This document shows positions 1 through 6,902 of a DNA stretch of 7,785 bases, piece by piece (position 1 is the stretch's first letter; each line of letters begins with the position of its first letter). The translations under genes were made by a program, and so were the position numbers. Origin of the DNA: Actinomycetes bacterium (GTDB taxonomy: Bacteria > Actinomycetota > Acidimicrobiia > Acidimicrobiales > RAAP-2); assembly GCA_021777285.1 (NCBI GenBank), contig JAJYDR010000108.1:1-7785 (forward strand). The letters are read 5' to 3'. Below the pieces are notes generated by a model that was not told the origin of the DNA, did not search any database, and saw only the letters and a program-made list of their open reading frames with translations.

Positions 1-212
1 CCAAATTTACACATATTAAGGATGATTTTTGTGAAACTCTACACAATCTAAGTATGACTTAAGTACACTTTCACACTTCTCCGCAACGGCTTTTGTCCGG
101 ATTTGCTCCAATCTTGCTCCAATGTTTTGCAATATGGATGCGTTTTGAACCACTGAAAGCTAGCGAAAAGCCCTATTTCCCAGGGTTTTCCATTCTTTGC
201 CACATATATCTT
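1..212. other. AT-rich flank without a gene, likely foreign DNA next to a truncated tRNA
   Basis: I see no convincing gene here. By my count only about 17 of the first 60 bases are G or C, against a clearly GC-rich remainder of the window. The stretch holds short repeats. TTGCTCCAAT occurs twice in tandem (103-112 and 114-123), and the inverted pair TGTGAAA / TTTCACA lies near 30-36 and 69-75. Between that pair, a TAAGTA-type direct repeat flanks CTTAAG. Such repeats can serve as arm-type sites for an integrase, but that is inference. An open frame on the minus strand crosses this stretch and the tRNA half; its middle reads VAQGIEQRFP, which is simply tRNA-Arg sequence translated, so it is not a gene. 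Confidence 0.5.
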
Positions 213-254
213 CGGATTAGGAAACCGCTGCTCTATCCCCTGAGCTACGAGGGC
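213..254 (-). tRNA. tRNA-Arg(CCT), 5' half only (truncated)
   Basis: Read on the minus strand from 254, the sequence gives a 7-base acceptor strand GCCCTCG, then TA, a D-arm GCTC-AGGGGATA-GAGC, and an anticodon arm with loop TTCCTAA and anticodon CCT (219-221), which reads AGG arginine codons. The 5' side matches bacterial tRNA-Arg(CCT) very well. Just past the loop it fails. The 3' anticodon strand is TCCGA, where GCGGT needs ACCGC, leaving mismatches at both ends of the stem. No variable loop, T-arm (GGTTCGA) or 3' acceptor strand follows within the 212 bases left in the window. The break coincides with the change to AT-rich DNA. The likely reading is a tRNA split by site-specific integration or rearrangement at the anticodon loop, with the 3' half outside the window. 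A gene broken by an assembly join cannot be excluded. Confidence 0.72.
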
Positions 255-375
255 GGGACTTCCGTGAGAACCCCCGCATGAAGTTCCGCGCGTAAGTCGA
301 CGCCGGCCTTCGGCTTGCGCAATAAGGATCACCCACGGCACCGCCGCCATTACGACTGTGACAAAGAGAACTTGC

Positions 376-2835
376 TCACCTCGGTGGTGCGCTTCGGTCG
401 TCGGTCACTTGCAAGGGCCATGTTGGCTTCGCCCACGCGACCGATTTCAGGGAGTGCGATCCGACGCGAGCCAGCGTCATCTTCACCACGTCAGCTGCGA
501 AGAGAAAGATCACGGCCAAACCGAGTGTGGCTGCGATGAGCCCAAGCGAAATCGGTGCGGTGAGCCAACCATCCCACGCGATGACCCCGACCGCGATGAC
601 GTCTACTGCGGTACTAGCAGCGAGCATTCTGCTCGGGTACGGCCGAGTCCAGAACCAGCCGGGGTTGCGCATCAGATAGAGAATCGCCTGTGCGGCTCCG
701 AAGACCAGCCAGACGAAGACCAGCGTCTGGGTCTGAGGCAGGCTCAACGCGAACAGGTACTTACTCAGATACACAGCGGCACTCGCCCCAACGAGGAGGA
801 CGCCAATACCAGCCCCGGTGGCCACGAGCGAGGTCACAGACCAGCGGTCCGGCCCCCTCGACGGCACGACGTGGTCAGTGGAGAGCGTCATGGTCGCGAT
901 ATCGGTTCCAAACATCAAAAGGACGATCAGAGTCGGCGTAGTGACGAACACGCCCGCGAACACGACGCCGCCGGCGAGAAAGAAGGGGATGCCGATCTTG
1001 CGCGCAAGCATCGTGACCACGAAGGTCTTCATTCGCTGATAGATCCGCCGACTACCTTGAACCGCCATCATGATCTCACCGAGACCCGGACGCGTGAGTA
1101 CCAGACTGGCCGCCGCCTTGGCGACGTCCGTTGAGTCGGCGACGGCGATACCGACGTCCGCTTGGCGCAGTGCGGGCGCGTCATTCACCCCGTCGCCGGT
1201 CATCCCCACGACGTGACCCGCCTTCTGCAGCGCCTCAACAAGGTAGAACTTGTCCTCCGGCAATACCCCCGCGAAGACGTCAAAGTGGGACACGGCTGCG
1301 GGATCGAGCCCCTCGTGCAGGGTTCCCGCGGGCGCCACCTCACCGGTGATGCCGACTTTGCGCGCGACCGCACGCGCGGTGGACTCACCGTCACCGGTCA
1401 CCAGGAGAACCCTCACGCCGCTGGCGCGCAGACGAGAGATCAGTTCAGCCGACTCGGGGCGAGGCGGATCGGCGAGCGCGATGAACCCGGCGAGTTCCAG
1501 GTGCGTCGCGTCACCAGCCGCCACCGCCAACACTCGGGACCCTCCCGCGGACAGCCGCTCGACGCGGGCACTGACATTGAGGTCCGGATCACTGGTGAGT
1601 CCGACAACGGCCAAAGGTGCACCCTTTACAACCCGTCGGGTCACGCCCCCCTCGCGCACGGTGGCCTCGGAGCGCTTGGTCGAGGGATCGAAGGGTACGA
1701 ACTCCTCTCGAGTTGATTCATCCACCAGACCACGATCTCGGGCGGCGGCCAGAATCGCGAGGTCGATGGGGTCCTGGGTCGACTCGTCAGAGGCGAGAGC
1801 GGCGAAGTGAAGGACCTCATCGTCACCCCGGGAACCGAGTGGTTCGACCGTCTCGACGCTCAGGCGGTTCTGGGTGATGGTCCCGGTCTTGTCGAGACAA
1901 ATCACGTCCATCGTGGCCGCGTCCTCGATGGCCGAGAGTCGGGTCACCAAGATTCCGTTCTTGGCCAATCCTTGAGCCCCGAGCGTGGCGGACATGGTGA
2001 ACATCGCTGGCAACGCGACGGGGACCGACGCCACGAGCAGCATCAGACCGAAGGGAAGCATGTCGAGAAACGATCTCCCCTCGATGCCCCAATAGACGAA
2101 CACGGCGATCGCGAGGGCGACGACGACAACGGCCAAGTACTTGGCGATTCTGACGATCAGGATTTCCAGCCGTCGGGGAGCTGCGGCAACCCGGACCAGT
2201 TCGGCGGTCTTGCCGTAGAAGGTATGAGAACCCGTCGCGATAACCTCACCGCTAGCCTCCCCGCGGGTGACGAGCGATCCGGTGTACGCCGTCGTGCCCG
2301 GAGTTCTTTCAACGGAGGCGGACTCACCCGTCAGTTGGGACTGGTCAACCCTTATCAACCCGTCACTGACCGCGACGTCGGCGGGAATGATGTCACCGAC
2401 GCGTAGATGTACAAAATCGCCGGTCACCAGTTGGGCCGCAGGGATTTCTTGCCACGCGCCGTCGCGGCGAACACGGGCGGTGACACTCAGTCCTTGTCGC
2501 AACAAGCTGAGGGCGCGCTGCGCCTTTGTCTGCTGATAGAAGCCAAGTCCGGCGTTGAAGACAAGCAACGCCCCGATGACCGAGGCCTGTACCCAGTTCG
2601 CGAGATAGAGGTCGATGATGACGGCGGCCTCGAGCATCCAGGGGACCAGACCCCAGAACCCACGGGCGAGCGCCAAGAGTCGATTCGGGCGAGTCTCGCT
2701 AATCGAGTTTGGGCCATCGAGCTCAAGTCGTTGTGCGGCCTCAGAGCTGGTCAAACCCATCGGAACAGTAGAGGACGGAAGAACGCCGTCCGGGTTCACT
2801 GTCCCCTCCGGTTGGTTGACCCCGGTTGCCGTCAC
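376..2835 (-). CDS. P-type (P-IIIA) plasma-membrane proton-efflux ATPase
   Basis: An 819-residue ion pump that uses ATP to export cations, most likely protons, across the cytoplasmic membrane. Visible in order: two N-terminal membrane helices (about 53-101, including WMLEAAVI, much like the plant and fungal H+-ATPases); actuator loop with LTGES (168-172); helices 3-4 with PVALP (272-276); phosphorylation motif DKTGT with Asp315; nucleotide-binding KGAP (404-407); TGDG (480-483); hinge TGDGVNDAPAL (546-556); and about six more helices (602-783). In helix 6, FGTDIATMTLS places Asp645 where the proton-binding Asp of P-IIIA pumps sits. PVALP rather than CPC in helix 4 argues against a heavy-metal pump. 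There is no long autoinhibitory C-terminal tail of the plant type. The GTG start is chosen because GAGGTG lies 5 bases upstream (2841-2846). The gene follows the second flavoprotein by 71 bp and is probably co-transcribed. Sure of family; the proton as the ion is inferred. Confidence 0.96.
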   Translation of the reverse strand: MTATGVNQPEGTVNPDGVLPSSTVPMGLTSSEAAQRLELDGPNSISETRPNRLLALARGFWGLVPWMLEAAVIIDLYLANWVQASVIGALLVFNAGLGFYQQTKAQRALSLLRQGLSVTARVRRDGAWQEIPAAQLVTGDFVHLRVGDIIPADVAVSDGLIRVDQSQLTGESASVERTPGTTAYTGSLVTRGEASGEVIATGSHTFYGKTAELVRVAAAPRRLEILIVRIAKYLAVVVVALAIAVFVYWGIEGRSFLDMLPFGLMLLVASVPVALPAMFTMSATLGAQGLAKNGILVTRLSAIEDAATMDVICLDKTGTITQNRLSVETVEPLGSRGDDEVLHFAALASDESTQDPIDLAILAAARDRGLVDESTREEFVPFDPSTKRSEATVREGGVTRRVVKGAPLAVVGLTSDPDLNVSARVERLSAGGSRVLAVAAGDATHLELAGFIALADPPRPESAELISRLRASGVRVLLVTGDGESTARAVARKVGITGEVAPAGTLHEGLDPAAVSHFDVFAGVLPEDKFYLVEALQKAGHVVGMTGDGVNDAPALRQADVGIAVADSTDVAKAAASLVLTRPGLGEIMMAVQGSRRIYQRMKTFVVTMLARKIGIPFFLAGGVVFAGVFVTTPTLIVLLMFGTDIATMTLSTDHVVPSRGPDRWSVTSLVATGAGIGVLLVGASAAVYLSKYLFALSLPQTQTLVFVWLVFGAAQAILYLMRNPGWFWTRPYPSRMLAASTAVDVIAVGVIAWDGWLTAPISLGLIAATLGLAVIFLFAADVVKMTLARVGSHSLKSVAWAKPTWPLQVTDDRSAPPR

Positions 2836-2906
2836 TTCTTCACCTCAATATCTCCGCGCTCGTTACAACACCGCCGTGCGCCCTCAACACAACTTGAACA
2901 TGTTCC
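2836..2906 (-). promoter_or_regulatory. 71-bp intergenic gap with a perfect 10-bp palindrome
   Basis: The only sizeable gap inside the cluster lies between the second flavoprotein and the ATPase. It contains the perfect palindrome GAACATGTTC (2896-2905) and, on the minus strand, three copies of TTGAGG, the last of which overlaps the ATPase ribosome binding site. The palindrome could be an operator or a processing site giving the pump separate control. No convincing -35/-10 pair or GC hairpin with a U-run is visible, so neither a separate promoter nor a terminator can be asserted. Confidence 0.25.
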
Positions 2907-4136
2907 TCAACGTTCCAGTTTTTCCAGTACAAACTCCAGGCCCTCGGTCGCTAAATCCGGTGGTAGGTGTCCGGCGGTGTGGAAGTAGTACTCGTCGAAG
3001 CCCCACTTCATCAGGTGCGCCATCGGGCCGTCCAGTGTCAGATCAACCGAACCCCCGAAGAGTGTGTCGGAGTAAATCAATGTGGCCTCTTCGCCGCCAC
3101 GGTTCGCGATACAGAAAACTTCGGGGTGGTGCTGGGGGATGGTCCCTTCACCGGTCAAGTCCCGCGCGAGTGATGCCGCGGCGACGTCGGCTTGCATCAC
3201 CGCGATGTGGCCCAACTTCGGCATCGAGAGCGACGTTCCGTCTCCCGCCGCATAGATACGGTCGAAATCGAGGTGCCTCATTGTGGTATCGGTTGGCACG
3301 AAACCCTGCTCGTCACCCAGACCCTCCGATCGCTTCACCACCGCGTTCCCGGTGTAAGGCGGCAGAACGATCGAGAGCGCACTCTCCCACCGCGTGCCGT
3401 CCTCGAAAACCACTTCCCCATCACCAACGCGACTCAGCACCTTTTCGGTCGTCACGTGAATGTCCTGTTTGTTCATGAGCGCCCCGACGCTCGCGTGCAC
3501 CTTGGGGCCGACGTCCTCGAAGAAGATCGCGCCGGGGCTGAAGACCTCGATGGAACTTCGTTCGCGAAGGCCGCGGCGGCGAAGGTCGTGATCAGTCATA
3601 AACATGATCTCGGCGACTGGTCCCTCGCACGGCGCCGCCAACTGAGGAACATCCACCCGAGTCCCCCACACGCTTTTCGCCGAACCGACCACGATTGGGC
3701 CACCGTTGAACTTCTCGATCGCTTCGGCTAGGCGTGGTGCTTCGGTGTCATCACAGAGCGAATATCCGAATGAGCGAAAACCGTCTACCGCTTCATAATT
3801 CTTCTGCGCACCCAACGCGAGAAGAAGGAAGTCGTAGGAGATGACGTCACCGTTCTCGAACAAGATTCGTCGCTCGGCGACCTGCACCCGATCAACGCTC
3901 TCGTTGATGAATGTCGCGCCACTTCGGGTCACGGGTCCAGCGAGCGGGAACCTCGAATGCTCGATGGACTTTCCCGCGAAAGCCACCTCGGGCAACGAGG
4001 GACGAGCCAAACTAGTGGTGCGAGGATCGACGAGGATGACGTCCACTCGTTCGTGAAGCGACCGCAAGCGATAGAGCGCGCGAAGTCCCGCGAAACCACC
4101 CCCAAGGATGACGACCTTCGGCCGGGCTCTATTCAT
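2907..4136 (-). CDS. SQR-like FAD-dependent oxidoreductase (second copy, divergent)
   Basis: A 409-residue flavoprotein of the disulfide-reductase fold, related to sulfide:quinone oxidoreductases. The FAD dinucleotide fold is at the N-terminus (GGGFAGLRA, about 12-20), and the second FAD signature is IYAAGDG (294-300). The expected second NAD(P)H-binding glycine motif is absent (GPIVVGSAKSVWG, 146-158), which points to a quinone rather than NAD(P) as electron acceptor. Cys128, Cys170 (in APCEGPVAE) and Cys342 are spaced much like the three redox cysteines of type I SQR, and the C-terminal YYFHTAGHLPPD resembles the membrane-binding end of that family. Start: AGGAGG sits 6 bases before the ATG. 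The ATG overlaps the stop of the upstream damaged reading frame (ATGA), so translation may be coupled. The donor could be sulfide, a polysulfide or another thiol; I would not fix it without an alignment. Confidence 0.88.
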   Translation of the reverse strand: MNRARPKVVILGGGFAGLRALYRLRSLHERVDVILVDPRTTSLARPSLPEVAFAGKSIEHSRFPLAGPVTRSGATFINESVDRVQVAERRILFENGDVISYDFLLLALGAQKNYEAVDGFRSFGYSLCDDTEAPRLAEAIEKFNGGPIVVGSAKSVWGTRVDVPQLAAPCEGPVAEIMFMTDHDLRRRGLRERSSIEVFSPGAIFFEDVGPKVHASVGALMNKQDIHVTTEKVLSRVGDGEVVFEDGTRWESALSIVLPPYTGNAVVKRSEGLGDEQGFVPTDTTMRHLDFDRIYAAGDGTSLSMPKLGHIAVMQADVAAASLARDLTGEGTIPQHHPEVFCIANRGGEEATLIYSDTLFGGSVDLTLDGPMAHLMKWGFDEYYFHTAGHLPPDLATEGLEFVLEKLER

Positions 4137-4594
4137 GAGTATCCTCCTGTAGTGTTGATCCTTCCGATGAAGCGATTGGGCTGGTCAAGCCCAACGATTC
4201 GGCCACTATCCGATCGTCCTCGACGCCACTGCGACGGAGTGACGACGCGCTCGTCGTGATTGACTCGCGCGCCCGCAATGTGTGCGCTGTTGTCTGAGAG
4301 TCCACCGTTTTGTGCATCTATAGCATCCGCTACGAAGCCGGTGAACGTCGTGACCTTCGCGGGAACGTCCGATGTCGGGAACCCCCTTGTGGCGGCCAGT
4401 ACGCAGTCAAAGTTCAGCCCACCTTCGAGCCGGTCGGCGATGATCTCGAGTTCGTAGAAATCCGAGACGTCCGTGGCTCCCCAAATGAGCAACATGCGCC
4501 TATGCGCTTTCATCACACCAACAGTTCCAGAACGCATCAGTGCTCGCGTCTTAGGAAGGTGTCCGAGATCCAGGGTCCACTTCAACGTACTCAT
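4129..4594 (-). pseudogene. FNR-type NAD-binding domain, frameshifted and lacking its FAD domain
   Basis: The reading frame from 4594 gives a product resembling the C-terminal half of ferredoxin-NAD(P)H reductase-like proteins. RRMLLIWGATDVSDFY fits the strand-helix where relatives read LLxWGARxxxDLY, and TGFVADAI and AHIAG follow the order of the family's end. The family's usual last segment (GPPxMI..., then LRxxGVxxxRI) is not in this frame. It appears in the next one as ESITTSA... and SLRRSGVEDDRIVAE, ending at a TAG at 4129-4131. The switch falls on an alternating CG run (4266-4272), and restoring one CG pair would join the two parts in the correct register. In the original frame the protein runs on to a TGA at 4133. 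The N-terminal FAD-binding domain and the GGxG motif are missing. A start at 4594 lies 7 bases after the SQR stop; a start at 4621 in the same frame is also open. It is probably a remnant, though a sequencing error at the CG run is possible. Confidence 0.62.
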
Positions 4595-4601
4595 CGCCCA
4601 T

Positions 4602-5864
4602 TCATTCCTGCGTGGAGACATCAGTTGAGGCGGGAATCTCCTTGCCGTGGATGGGCATAGCCGATCCGAGACCGGGTATGTCGCGTCCCGGAAGGAGGAA
4701 GTGCCAATAGAACCATTGGAACTCGACTTTGGCCAAGTGGCTAAGTCGAGAATCCTTTAATAGCGGTAGACCCACCGCGGTCGGGAAGTGACCCGGTAGT
4801 GGCTGGGTGGTGTAATTCGAATCAAGCAACATGGCCTTGTGGAAACCAGTTTCGATGAATCCCGTACCGTGGCCGTCGTAATGAGCGTCAGGATTCTGGC
4901 CCGCCAGAAAATGACGAATGTTGTGCACCACTATTTCACCTTCGAAATGCGCCACCGATCCCGTCTTGGACGTCGGTAGGTTGGCCGCATCACCGATGCA
5001 AAAGACGTTGGGGTGCGTACTCGACTGAAGGGTGGAGTGGTCTACCTCGATGAAATCTCGTTCCCCACCGAGATTCGGTGAACGTCCGACGTAACTGGCA
5101 CCGCGAAACGATGGAACGATTACCGCTAGGTCGAAGTCCACTTGGCGCTCAGTGTCGCCCAATATCCGTCCCGCTGCGCCGTCCACCTCAACGATGCGAA
5201 AGCCGACCTCCCGGTGTATCCGCTTCTCGTCGAAGAGTTGTTCGACACTCGAGTCGGCGATGGGTGCTGCAAACAGACTGAGCGAGGGATTCAAGAACGT
5301 GATCTCGATCTGATCTCGCACCCCTCGTTCTCGGAAGTACCAGTCGGCCAGCAGGCAGAACTCCAGCGGAGCCACCGGGCACTTGATGGGTGCATCGACG
5401 ACGCCCACTACTAGGTGGCCCCGGTCGAATCGCTCGAGTGCCCCCGAAAGTGCGCCCGCGCCTTCGAGGTCGTAGAAGGTCAACACCTTCTCCATCCACC
5501 CCGGACCCGTTAAGCCGACAGTGGCCTCGGGGGCGATGCGCGCGCCAGTGGCCACAACAATGACGTCGTAGTCAAGTACCGTGTCATCGGCCAAATGGAC
5601 CTGACTCTTCGCCACGTCAACGAACTGAATCTCCTGTTCGAGAAAGTCAATCCCGGAGCGAAACTGACGTCGCCTCGAACGAACGATGTCGCTCGGTTGT
5701 CCGATACCGAAGGCTACGGGTACCTGACCGGGCTGATAAATGTGACGGTCATCACGATCGATAACCGTGATAGTGGCGTCGCCACGCTCGTAGGCGCGTC
5801 GCAGCCGGTTGGCGAGCAACGTCCCACCCGTGCCGCCGCCCAGAATCACGATTCGATGCGCCAT
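4602..5864 (-). CDS. sqr: Sulfide:quinone oxidoreductase (SQR family)
   Basis: A 420-residue membrane-associated flavoprotein expected to oxidise sulfide to polysulfide or sulfur and reduce the quinone pool. FAD fold at the N-terminus: RIVILGGGTGGTLLANRL (4-21). The region APIKCPVAPLEF (158-169), with Cys162, matches the conserved redox-cysteine segment of SQR. FCIGDAANLPTSKTGSVAHFE (288-308), with Cys289, carries the second FAD signature and the quinone-site segment typical of SQR. The end, EFQWFYWHFLLPGRDIPG (381-398), is the amphipathic membrane-binding tail. No NAD(P)-binding glycine motif is seen. Start: the ATG at 5864 is preferred over the upstream TTG at 5909, because AGGAG precedes it by about 6 bases and homology begins at MAHRIVIL. 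It follows the stop of the AhpD-fold gene by one base. It resembles the single-chain type III-like SQRs more than flavocytochrome c, but the subtype is not certain. Confidence 0.92.
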   Translation of the reverse strand: MAHRIVILGGGTGGTLLANRLRRAYERGDATITVIDRDDRHIYQPGQVPVAFGIGQPSDIVRSRRRQFRSGIDFLEQEIQFVDVAKSQVHLADDTVLDYDVIVVATGARIAPEATVGLTGPGWMEKVLTFYDLEGAGALSGALERFDRGHLVVGVVDAPIKCPVAPLEFCLLADWYFRERGVRDQIEITFLNPSLSLFAAPIADSSVEQLFDEKRIHREVGFRIVEVDGAAGRILGDTERQVDFDLAVIVPSFRGASYVGRSPNLGGERDFIEVDHSTLQSSTHPNVFCIGDAANLPTSKTGSVAHFEGEIVVHNIRHFLAGQNPDAHYDGHGTGFIETGFHKAMLLDSNYTTQPLPGHFPTAVGLPLLKDSRLSHLAKVEFQWFYWHFLLPGRDIPGLGSAMPIHGKEIPASTDVSTQE

Positions 5865-5865
5865 T

Positions 5866-6246
5866 TCACTCCTGTCGCTCGTCAATGAGATCAAAGACTG
5901 GCTCAGCATCGCCCAAGACCTTGGTTGCCATGGCGTAGCGAGCGATGTGAAACGCTTCGAGCAATTTCTCGTTGCTGATCGACTGCACGCGAGCCTTGTT
6001 CGTCATGGCGATCGTGCAGGCGCTATTGGACGTAGCGAGAGCGACGGCCAAGTAGACCAACGTGCGCGTCTCTGGGTCCAAGGCGCCGCCATCGGCGGGC
6101 ATCGCAAACGCACTCGAGCGAACCTGTTCGGCAACCATACGGGGGTCCGCACTAGCGGCCTTGACGATGGCGGGTGGCACCGAACCCATGGTGACGCGCA
6201 TAGCGTCGAGAATCTGCTCGGTGGTGGAAGTGACGGTAGCTGACAT
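5866..6246 (-). CDS. Carboxymuconolactone decarboxylase / AhpD-fold small protein without CxxC
   Basis: A 126-residue all-helical protein. The central stretch LVYLAVALATSNSACTIAM (63-81) and the following KLLEAFHIARYAMATKVL (94-111) fit the carboxymuconolactone decarboxylase / AhpD-like fold. In redox-active members this segment reads CxxCxxxH. Here only the second cysteine is kept (Cys77), with Asn at 74 and Met at 81. A peroxidase-reductase activity of the AhpD kind is therefore doubtful. It may be a non-catalytic partner, a single-cysteine sulfur carrier or a decarboxylase-like enzyme; none of these can be proven here. The ATG is supported by AGGAG 8 bases upstream, which overlaps the TAG stop of the carrier gene. 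The stop is followed after one base by the SQR start, so the two are very likely translated together. Confidence 0.86.
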   Translation of the reverse strand: MSATVTSTTEQILDAMRVTMGSVPPAIVKAASADPRMVAEQVRSSAFAMPADGGALDPETRTLVYLAVALATSNSACTIAMTNKARVQSISNEKLLEAFHIARYAMATKVLGDAEPVFDLIDERQE

Positions 6247-6255
6247 GAAATTCTC

Positions 6256-6902
6256 CTAATTGTTAGTTACGTGCTTGGTTGACGACGGACGTGATACGTG
6301 AATGAGCTCACCGACGACGAGTTCCCTGATGGTGCGAGCGACGACGACAAGCCAGAAAATGCTGAGCAAGACCAAGAGCGCCGCTGCAATCCGCTGAAAG
6401 TTGGTCAGATCCCACGACTGAGACAATGCGAGCGCGGACACCGCAAAGGCGCCAAGAGGGAAGGTCAAGCGCATTCGCACCCAGTCCAGTGTCGCAACGA
6501 TGTCGCGCACACTCGACGGCGCGAACCATGTTGGCCCGAGGGTCACCATCGCCGCCGAGACGACCAAGATCCCGCCGAGCAGAGTCCCGTGGAGTGCCCC
6601 GACTGCGGGGTTACGCAAGTGAGCAATGGCCGCATCGGAGTGGAAGAAGATACGGCCTACGTGGGGCACCAGAATGAAGGGCACGAGTACAACGGTCAAG
6701 ATGGTCATCACCTGGCTGAGCGTCCTCGCAAACTGGACCAGTGACTCAACAGGGCCGGGATTGATCGACGCCGCTACTCCCACGATGGCGGTGCCCATCA
6801 CTACCTCGAACCATCCAGGTGGAATCGAAGACCGAGTACGGCGGGAGCGGCACCAATATTCTCGACGCTCGCGCTCCCCACCCAAATTTGCGTCACAATC
6901 AT
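6256..6902 (-). pseudogene. TehA/SLAC1 (TDT) family carrier, internally deleted and frameshifted
   Basis: A remnant of a tellurite-resistance / C4-dicarboxylate transporter (TDT, SLAC1 fold). IPPGWFEVVMGTAIV matches the start of helix 1 in this family. Two further helices follow (LSQVMTILTVVLVPFILV and GALHGTLLGGILVVSAAMV), as does the loop AIAHLRNPAV. The protein then jumps from about DIVATLDW directly into the family's penultimate helix LTFPLGAFAVSALAL, and ends with a last helix and cytoplasmic tail. So helices of roughly the middle third are missing. The family usually has about ten helices and 320-400 residues; here about five are visible. A well-spaced GAGGAG precedes an ATG at 6902, but its frame stops after 33 codons (MIVTQIWVG...), so a frameshift near 6825-6835 also separates the likely start from the membrane part. 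An unbroken longer frame from 7050 has a charged, unlikely N-terminus. If translated at all, a short form from the ATG at 6798 is possible. It lies 9 bp before the AhpD-fold gene. Confidence 0.66.

Noticed and set aside
1..222. Group I intron in the tRNA anticodon loop
   Set aside because: Such introns are known in tRNA-Arg(CCT) genes, but I see no paired P7/S-R core (only AAGATATA-like bases right after the break, in the wrong place) and no 3' exon in the window.
48..350. 100-residue minus-strand open frame
   Set aside because: It runs through the tRNA-Arg half; VAQGIEQRFP is the usual translation of that tRNA, and the rest resembles no protein and has no ribosome binding site.
255..375. 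Terminator after the ATPase gene
   Set aside because: Only a short GCCG/CGGC pairing near 300-315 is seen, with no U-run, so no intrinsic terminator can be claimed.
358..3478. Long plus-strand open frames (for example 358-1134, 1250-1810, 1807-2406, 2407-2988, 2615-3478)
   Set aside because: They lie antisense to the ATPase and flavoprotein genes, have arginine/proline/serine-rich composition typical of shadow frames in GC-rich DNA, and lack any family motif.
5865..5909. Upstream start for SQR giving 435 residues
   Set aside because: It would add 15 residues without homology inside the AhpD-fold gene; the ATG at 5864 has a well-spaced AGGAG.
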